Positions 12,768-17,897 of a stretch of DNA of 17,897 bases are shown in pieces. Both the position numbers and the translations under genes were made by a program. The notes below the pieces were generated by a model. The model ran no database searches and was not told the DNA's origin. It worked only from the letters and a program-made list of their open reading frames with translations. How positions within the stretch are numbered: position 1 is the stretch's first letter; each line of letters starts with the position of its first letter. This DNA is from CAZKTF01 sp964555565 (lineage in GTDB: Bacteria; Planctomycetota; JAJSAM01; JAKLKS01), in NCBI GenBank assembly GCA_964555565.1, contig CAZKTF010000053.1:1-17897 (forward strand), given 5' to 3'.

Positions 12768-14466
12768 TCCGCGCAGCGAGATCGATCTCCCCGAGGTTTT
12801 CCGACAGATCGCGGCCACGGGAGATGGCGCACCGGCCCAGGAGCGGAAGCTCGAGCTGGTCCAGGCCGTCCGGGCCCACTCCCGGGAATCGTCGCAGGCG
12901 CTGGACGGGTTCCTCCTCGAGCAGGTCGCGCGGCTCCGGGCAGGCCTCGTGGAAGCTCAGGCCCGGCAGCGGGAGCTCGGGCGCGTCCTGGAGAAGCTCT
13001 CGGCTCCGCCCTGGCACGTCGCGGTGTTCGTCGGCACGGCGGAGACGGAGCGGGGCGTCGAGGCGGTGGTGGCTCACGGCGGCGCCCGGCGCCTGGTGAA
13101 CGTCGCCGAGGGCGTGGACGTGGGGTCCCTCTCCCCCGGCGACGCGATCCTGCTCGGACCCGAGCTCAACGCCGTCGTCGCCAGGGCGTCCTGCCCCGCC
13201 ACCTACTCCGGCGAGACGGCCGTGTTCGATCGCGCCGCCGGCGAGGGTCGCGTCGTGCTGCGCTCCCGGGACGAGGAGGTGGTGGTCGAAGCGGCCGCCG
13301 CCCTCCGCGGCAGCCCGCTCCGGGCGGGCGACCTGGTGCGCTGGGACCGGAGCCTGTGGATGGCGTTCGAGAAGGTCGAGCGGAGCCGGGGCACGCACCT
13401 CTTCCTCGAGGACACGCCCGCCGAGACCTTCGACGCCATCGGGGGGCTGGACATCCAGATCGACGAGCTGCTCCGGACCCTGCGCCTGCACCTGGAGCAC
13501 CAGGCCGTCGCGCGGAAGTACGGGCTGCGGCCCAAGGGCTCCGTGCTGCTCGCCGGGCCGCCGGGGAACGGCAAGACGCTCATGGCCCGGGCGCTGGCCA
13601 ACTGGACGGCCCGCGTGTCCCGGTCCGGCCACGCCAGGTTCATGAACGTCAAGCCCGCGAGCCTCCACAGCATGTGGTACTCCCAGAGCGAGGCGAACTA
13701 CCGCGAGGCGTTCCGCGTCGCCCGCGAGGCCGGGGCGAGCGAGCCCGACGTCCCGGTGGTGATGTTCTTCGACGAGGTGGACACGATCGGCGCGGCCCGG
13801 GGAGAGTCCCTGCTGCGGGTGGACGACCGCGTGCTCACGGCGTTCATGACGGAGCTCGACGGCCTGGAGTCCCGGGGCAACGTCCTGGTGGTGGCGGCCA
13901 CCAACCGCCCCGACGCGCTGGATCCCGCCCTGCTCCGCGCCGGCCGCCTGGGCGACCTCGTCCTCACGATTCCCCGGCCGAACCGCAGCGCGGCGCGGGA
14001 GATCCTCGCGAAGCACCTCGACCCGGGAATCCCGTATGCCGCGAGCGGCGAGGGGGGCGCCGCCGGGGGCGACGGCGCGGCCGGGCGCCAGGGGCTGATC
14101 GAGGCGGCCGTCGCGCGGATCTACGCGCCCAACGGCCTGGGGGAGCTGGCGGCCCTCATGCTGCGGGACGGGACGCGGCGGGCCGTGACCGCGCGGGACC
14201 TGGTGAGCGGCGCCGCCATCGCCAAGATCGCCCGCGCCGCCGTGGAGCGGGCGTGCGCGCGCGAGGTGGACACCGGCGAGGCCGGCCTCCGCTCGTCGGA
14301 CCTGCTGGCCGCGGTCGATGCGGAGTTCGAATCGGCGGCGCGCGCGCTGACCCCCGCCAACTGCCGCCGGAACCTCGAGGACCTCCCCCAGGGCGTGGAC
14401 GTGGTGCGCGTGGACACGCCCCGGCGCGCGACCCGGCGGGCGTATCGCACCCTGCAGGTGGCATGA
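12757..14466 (+). CDS. arc: ARC/Mpa-like proteasomal AAA+ unfoldase
   Basis: Predicted hexameric unfoldase that recognises tagged proteins, 569 residues. Order: N-terminal coiled coil (about 27-82; in Mpa this binds Pup), an interdomain beta-rich OB region (about 85-215), then the AAA+ module: Walker A GPPGNGKTL near 266-274, pore loop MWYSQSE with aromatic residues where Mpa has K-F/Y-V-G, Walker B VVMFFDEVDTI near 333-343, sensor ATNRPDALDP, and LRAGRLGD with the arginine-finger positions. The protein ends TLQVA, not with the Hb-Y-X motif that Mpa and Rpt subunits use to open the 20S proteasome. The start is ATG 12757, eight bases behind GCAGGAGGG and inside the end of the JAB gene; the stop overlaps the next start (ATGA). 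A proteasome partner is not visible. Katanin- or Cdc48-like alternatives fit less well because of the coiled coil and neighbours. Confidence 0.85.
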   Translation: MAGSPRSEIDLPEVFRQIAATGDGAPAQERKLELVQAVRAHSRESSQALDGFLLEQVARLRAGLVEAQARQRELGRVLEKLSAPPWHVAVFVGTAETERGVEAVVAHGGARRLVNVAEGVDVGSLSPGDAILLGPELNAVVARASCPATYSGETAVFDRAAGEGRVVLRSRDEEVVVEAAAALRGSPLRAGDLVRWDRSLWMAFEKVERSRGTHLFLEDTPAETFDAIGGLDIQIDELLRTLRLHLEHQAVARKYGLRPKGSVLLAGPPGNGKTLMARALANWTARVSRSGHARFMNVKPASLHSMWYSQSEANYREAFRVAREAGASEPDVPVVMFFDEVDTIGAARGESLLRVDDRVLTAFMTELDGLESRGNVLVVAATNRPDALDPALLRAGRLGDLVLTIPRPNRSAAREILAKHLDPGIPYAASGEGGAAGGDGAAGRQGLIEAAVARIYAPNGLGELAALMLRDGTRRAVTARDLVSGAAIAKIARAAVERACAREVDTGEAGLRSSDLLAAVDAEFESAARALTPANCRRNLEDLPQGVDVVRVDTPRRATRRAYRTLQVA

Positions 14467-16268
14467 TGCCCGAGCGCGGATCCGGCCCAGACGCGCACCG
14501 CGTGGTGGAGAGCCGCGAGGCGCGCGGCGTGCCCAAGCTGAACGGCGCCGACGTCGAGCTCGGGAACTTCGTCCTGGGGGACGAAACGCCCGGCGGCTCC
14601 GGATGGGAAGCCTCCCGGGCCCTGCTGCACGAGATCGCCTCCGTGACGCCCGTGGTGCGCGAGCCCCGCCACGACGGCGGCGGGACGTCGGCGGCGACGC
14701 CGGCCTACGGCGGCGGCCGGCTCGACTGCGGGTGGACCGCCAGGGACCGGGCGGATGCCTGGGTCGATCCCCAGGACTGGGGGCGGAGCCACCTCCCGGC
14801 CAACGGCGGCTGCGCCTACATCGACCTCGACCACCTGGAGCTCTGCATCCCGGAGGTGCTGAGCGCCTACGACCACGTGGCGTGCTGGCACGCGATGCTG
14901 CGCATCGCCCAGGGGGCGCTCGGGGCGGCGAACGCGCGGCGGCCGGCCGGCCGGCGGATCTCCGTCCAGGTCAACAACAGCGACGGCCACGGCCAGTCCT
15001 ACGGGAGCCACCTGAACTTCCTCCTGTCCCGCCGCGCGTGGGACGAGCTGATCCACCGCAAGCTCCACCACCAGGCCTGCCTCGCCGCGTTCCAGGTCTC
15101 GAGCATCGTGTTCGCGGGCCAGGGCAAGGCGGGGAGCGAGAACGGCGCGCCGCGGGCGGCGTACCAGATCGCGCAGCGGGCCGATTTCATCGAGACGATG
15201 ACCGGCTCCCAGACGACCTACCGCCGACCGCTCATCAACACGCGGGACGAGCCGCTGTGCGGCCCCGCGGTGTGGGACCTCGCCCGCAGCCCGTCGGGCG
15301 AGGCGGAGCCGGGGGCCCCCGCCGCGGCCCCGGCGAGCGAACGGCTGGCGCGGCTGCACGTGATCTTCTTCGACAGCACGCTCTGCCACGTGGCGAGCCT
15401 CCTCAAGGTGGGGACGATGCAGATCGTGCTGGCCATGATCGAGCAGGGCCATGTCGATCCGGGGCTCGCGCTGGACGACCCGCTGGCGGCGCTGCGGCGC
15501 TGGAGCCGGGACCCGAACCTCGAGGCGACCGCGCGGCTCGTGTCCGGCGGCGAGGTGACGGCCGTCGAGCTCCAGCTCCGTTTCCTGGAGGAGGCCCGGC
15601 GCTTCGTCGATGCCGGGGGCTGCGAGGGGATCGTCCCGCGCGCGGCCGAGATCCTCGCCTTGTGGGAGGACACGCTGCTGAGGCTCCGCCGCCGGGAGTG
15701 GCCGGCCCTGGCGCGGCGGCTGGACTGGGTCCTCAAGCTCTCGCTCCTGGGACGCGCCCTCGAGACCAACCCGGAGCTGACGTGGGGATCCCCGGCGATC
15801 AAGCACCTCGACCACCTCTACTCGAGCCTCGACCCGGACGAGGGGATCTACTGGCGGCTCGAGGCGGACGGGCTCCTCGACAGGATCGTGGCCGAGGAGG
15901 AGATCGCGCGCTTCACGCGCGAGCCGCCGGCGGACACCCGCGCCTGGGGCCGGGCCATGCTGCTCCGCCGCGCGGGGCCGGGCGTGGTGGACGCGGTGGA
16001 CTGGGACCTCGTGGCCTTTCGGCTGCGGGACCCGGACGGGCGGTCGGCCCGGTGGCGGGTGGACCTGCCGGACCCGCTCCGCTCGAACCGGGCCGAGCTG
16101 GCCCCGGCGTTTGAGCAGGCGGAGAGTCTCGAGGACCTGCTCCCCGCGCTGGGAGCGACGCGGGAGGAGCCGCCCCCGCCGGCGCCCGTCGTGGCGAAGC
16201 CATGGACGGGGTGGCTCGACCAGGGGCGGCGGCACCCCGGGAATGGAGGGGAACATGAGACAGCGTGA
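14463..16268 (+). CDS. dop: Dop-like deamidase/depupylase of the PafA/Dop family (divergent)
   Basis: Predicted ATP-dependent amidase that converts the Pup-like C-terminal Gln to Glu and cleaves Pup-like conjugates, 601 residues. It belongs to the glutamine-synthetase-like PafA/Dop superfamily: GADVELGN (28-35) takes the place of the metal-binding ExE strand, with D30 and E32; NGGCAYIDLDHLELCIPE (114-131) matches the NGARLY-D-HPEY-PE motif, with D121 as catalytic Asp; and NNSDGHGQSYGSHLNFLL matches the nucleotide-binding NN-D--G-SYG-H-N motif. The HPEY part lacks the extra residue found in PafA, and the stretch between the first strand and NGG is long, as with the Dop loop; both favour Dop over PafA. 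It is longer than usual Dop (about 500), with a Pro-rich tail. ATG 14463 overlaps the ATPase stop; ATG 14466 is equally possible. It overlaps the modifier gene by 14 bases. Confidence 0.8.
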   Translation: MMPERGSGPDAHRVVESREARGVPKLNGADVELGNFVLGDETPGGSGWEASRALLHEIASVTPVVREPRHDGGGTSAATPAYGGGRLDCGWTARDRADAWVDPQDWGRSHLPANGGCAYIDLDHLELCIPEVLSAYDHVACWHAMLRIAQGALGAANARRPAGRRISVQVNNSDGHGQSYGSHLNFLLSRRAWDELIHRKLHHQACLAAFQVSSIVFAGQGKAGSENGAPRAAYQIAQRADFIETMTGSQTTYRRPLINTRDEPLCGPAVWDLARSPSGEAEPGAPAAAPASERLARLHVIFFDSTLCHVASLLKVGTMQIVLAMIEQGHVDPGLALDDPLAALRRWSRDPNLEATARLVSGGEVTAVELQLRFLEEARRFVDAGGCEGIVPRAAEILALWEDTLLRLRRREWPALARRLDWVLKLSLLGRALETNPELTWGSPAIKHLDHLYSSLDPDEGIYWRLEADGLLDRIVAEEEIARFTREPPADTRAWGRAMLLRRAGPGVVDAVDWDLVAFRLRDPDGRSARWRVDLPDPLRSNRAELAPAFEQAESLEDLLPALGATREEPPPPAPVVAKPWTGWLDQGRRHPGNGGEHETA

Positions 16269-16455
16269 GCGTCCGGACCGCGACGACCGTGACCGGCAGG
16301 GCCCCGGGGATCCTGGCGATGGAGGGGGGGGGCTGGACGACCTCCGCCTCGCCGGCGAAGCGTTCCTCGCCGCCGGGGACGAGGCGATCCGGCGCGCCCT
16401 GTCCGGCGACAGCAGGGCGTTCCTGCGGGCCAACCGGCAGCAGGGGGGCCAGTAG
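16255..16455 (+). CDS. pup: Pup/UBact-like protein modifier ending Gly-Gly-Gln
   Basis: Predicted prokaryotic ubiquitin-like tag, 66 residues, mostly disordered. The N-terminal third is Arg/Asp/Gly-rich with a GDGGGG stretch. Residues about 27-56 (LDDLRLAGEAFLAAGDEAIRRAL) can form the helix that in Pup docks on the coiled coil of the unfoldase. The end NRQQGGQ is the diagnostic Pup-type GG(Q/E) terminus; Gln means that deamidation to Glu by the Dop-like enzyme is needed before ligation. It has no lysine at all, so it cannot be extended into lysine-linked chains of itself. The Arg-Gln-rich end and non-actinobacterial setting recall UBact, the Pup relative of Nitrospirae, Planctomycetes and candidate phyla. 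ATG 16255 follows GGAGGGG by three bases and lies inside the end of the Dop-like gene. The PafA-like ligase follows after 39 bases. Confidence 0.88.
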   Translation: MRQRERPDRDDRDRQGPGDPGDGGGGLDDLRLAGEAFLAAGDEAIRRALSGDSRAFLRANRQQGGQ

Positions 16456-16494
16456 CGGTGTCCGGATCGCCGTGAAGCGAGCAGGAGCCTCCTG

Positions 16495-17897
16495 ATGCCG
16501 GTTCCCATGCTGCTCGGGGTCGAGACGGAGTACGCGCTGACGGGACTCGCGCGCTCCGGCGAGGGCGTCGATCCTCCCGTGCTGGCGCAGCGCTTCCTGG
16601 AGGCCGCGCGGAAGCGCTGCCCCCACCTGCGGGACGCCCGGGGCTCGGGGATGTTCCTCGCGAACGGGGCCCGCCTGTACGTCGATGCCGGCTACCACCC
16701 CGAGTTCGCGACGCCGGAGTGCGCGGACCCCTGGGAGGTGCTGCGCTACGTCCGGGCCGGGGAGCAGCTCATGCGCGAGCTCGCGGAGTGCGTGGTGGCC
16801 GGGGAGCCGGACCTGGCCTCCGCGACCGTGTTCCGCAGCAACGTGGACTACGGGGGGTCCGGGACGACCTGGGGATGCCACGAGTCCTACCTGTACCGGT
16901 GCGAGCCGGCGAAGTTGCCCCCGCAGCTCATCCCGCATCTCGTGTCGCGGGTGATCTTCGCAGGCGCCGGGGGCTTCCACCCGCTCTCCCCGGGGCTGGA
17001 GTTCACCCTCTCGCCGCGGGCGTGGCTGCTCAATCGCGTGACCTCGGACGAGTCCACGACGAACCGCGGGATCTTCCACACGAAGGACGAGAGCCTGAGC
17101 GCGGCGGGGTATCACCGCCTCCACGTGATCTCGGGCGAGAGCCTGTGCTCGGACACGGCCACGCTCCTCAAGCTCGGCACCACCGCGCTCATCGTCGCCG
17201 CGGCCGATGCCGGGCAGCGGCCCGGCGACTCCGTGCAGCTCGAGGCTCCCCTCGAGGCGCTCCGGACCATCGCCGCGGACCCCGAGTGCAGGGCGACCGT
17301 CCTGCTGGCGAACGGCCGGCGCTCGACCGCGATCGGGATCCAGCGTCGCTACCTGGAGCGGATCGAGCGGTGCCGGGCCGGGGGGGCGCTCCCGGACTGG
17401 GCCCCCGAGATCTGCCGGCTGTGGCGGCGCCAGCTCGACGTCCTCGAGATGACGCCGGCCGCGGCGGGGCGCACGCTGGACTGGGCGATCAAGCGCACGC
17501 TGTACGCGCACTGGGGCCGGGAGCAGATCGACCCGGACCGGTGGGCCGAGTGGACGCAGGTGATGCGGGGCCTCGAGGCGGCCCGGCAGGCGGGGGAGCG
17601 CGAGCGCCGCGAATCTCCGCTCCAGCCCTTGAGCCGGCTGCGCAGCGCCATGCGGCGGCTGTCGCCCCGCCGCGCGAGAGGGGAGCCGGGCTGGCGCGGC
17701 CTCTCCGCGTTCCTGAGGCTGCGCCGCACGCTCCTCGAGACGGACCTCCGCTTCGGCCAGCTCGGCGAGGGAGGCATCTTCGAGCGGCTCGAGCGGGAGG
17801 GGCACCTCCGCCAGCGCGTGCTCGAACCCGGCGACGTGCGCCGCGCCCTCGAGAGCCCCCCCCTCGCCGGCAGGGCGCGCGTGCGGGGAGAGTGGGT
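16495..17897 (+). CDS. pafA: PafA-like Pup ligase, partial (3' end outside window)
   Basis: Predicted ATP-dependent ligase joining the C-terminal Glu side chain of the Pup-like protein to substrate lysines. The frame is open from ATG 16495 to the last base, giving 467 residues; PafA/Dop proteins are about 450-510 long, and the region SPPLAGRARVRGEW at the edge resembles the family's C-terminus, so only a few residues should be missing. Motifs: LLGVETEYAL (metal-binding E10 and E12), NGARLYVDAGYHPEFATPE with catalytic D64 and the D-x-G-x-HPE spacing of PafA, SNVDYGGSGTTWGCHESYL (nucleotide binding), NRGIFHTKDE and DWAIKRTLYAHW. AGGAG at 16483-16487 is a good ribosome binding site, and it is part of a 13-base palindrome CAGGAGCCTCCTG. 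It is more canonical than the Dop-like paralogue upstream, supporting a division into ligase and deamidase. Confidence 0.9.
   Translation, partial: MPVPMLLGVETEYALTGLARSGEGVDPPVLAQRFLEAARKRCPHLRDARGSGMFLANGARLYVDAGYHPEFATPECADPWEVLRYVRAGEQLMRELAECVVAGEPDLASATVFRSNVDYGGSGTTWGCHESYLYRCEPAKLPPQLIPHLVSRVIFAGAGGFHPLSPGLEFTLSPRAWLLNRVTSDESTTNRGIFHTKDESLSAAGYHRLHVISGESLCSDTATLLKLGTTALIVAAADAGQRPGDSVQLEAPLEALRTIAADPECRATVLLANGRRSTAIGIQRRYLERIERCRAGGALPDWAPEICRLWRRQLDVLEMTPAAAGRTLDWAIKRTLYAHWGREQIDPDRWAEWTQVMRGLEAARQAGERERRESPLQPLSRLRSAMRRLSPRRARGEPGWRGLSAFLRLRRTLLETDLRFGQLGEGGIFERLEREGHLRQRVLEPGDVRRALESPPLAGRARVRGEW

Noticed and set aside
13356..14462. Upstream extension of the Dop-like frame inside the ATPase gene
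   Set aside because: The translation there is Arg/Pro/Gly-rich nonsense, and the stop-start overlap at 14463 is a natural start.
16111..16254. Upstream extension of the Pup-like frame
   Set aside because: It overlaps the Dop-like gene with compositional sequence; ATG 16255 has a good ribosome binding site and gives the normal Pup size.
14121..16508. A 795-codon minus-strand open frame, and others at 12661-14016 and 15913-17805
   Set aside because: Antisense to the ARC, Dop and PafA genes, with compositional, motif-free translations; the plus strand shows clear family motifs.
1..17897. CRISPR array, insertion sequence or integrase gene
   Set aside because: I found no regular spaced repeats, no transposase or integrase motifs, and no terminal inverted repeats around a gene.

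Overview
This is a GC-rich bacterial window (by eye about 70 % G+C, third codon positions almost all G or C in most genes). It does not name a species. The combination of a ubiquitin-like operon, a Pup/UBact-like modifier and TIR proteins suits an uncultured, non-actinobacterial lineage such as those of the Planctomycetota, Acidobacteriota or Eisenbacteria type. That placement is inference.

Layout. (1) 1-982, minus strand: a 5'-complete, 3'-cut gene for a PUA-SAM rRNA methyltransferase (RlmI/COG1092 type), probably the housekeeping flank. (2) 983-1380: a non-coding junction with two DnaA-box-like sites, the only AT-rich patch of the window, a long REP-like hairpin and a tRNA-like sequence. 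It looks like an island edge. (3) 1381-7904, plus strand: accessory, signalling and conflict-type genes. These are a TIR + formylglycine-enzyme-fold protein, a large protein with a possible TIR/deoxyribosyltransferase-like domain and a helical C-terminus, a cysteine-dependent protein phosphatase, a sigma54-activator-like AAA+ regulator with a broken GAFTGA motif, and a tandem TIR-TIR protein. (4) 7905-8154: a short spacer with a weak sigma54-like promoter candidate. (5) 8155 to the window end, plus strand: one tightly packed operon of ten genes.

The ten-gene operon is the centre of interest. Its first half is a complete eukaryote-like ubiquitination set: FHA-RING protein (E3-like), E1, E2 with HPN motif and catalytic Cys, an uncharacterised two-repeat protein, a ubiquitin-like protein whose Gly-Gly is masked by eight extra residues, and a JAMM/JAB metalloprotease. 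Its second half, joined without a break (gene overlaps of 4-14 bases), is a pupylation set: ARC/Mpa-like AAA+ unfoldase, a Dop-like enzyme, a Pup/UBact-like 66-residue modifier ending GGQ, and a PafA-like ligase cut by the window end. The JAB gene overlaps the unfoldase gene, which recalls the Rpn11-Rpt pairing of the eukaryotic 26S proteasome.

Proposed working model (inference): the JAB protease matures the ubiquitin-like protein to Gly-Gly; E1, E2 and RING attach it to targets; the Dop-like enzyme deamidates the Pup-like tail to GGE and PafA attaches it to lysines; the ARC ring recognises one or both tags and unfolds targets, with JAB recycling the ubiquitin-like tag. No 20S proteasome subunit is visible in the window and the ATPase lacks a C-terminal HbYX motif, so the protease partner is unknown.
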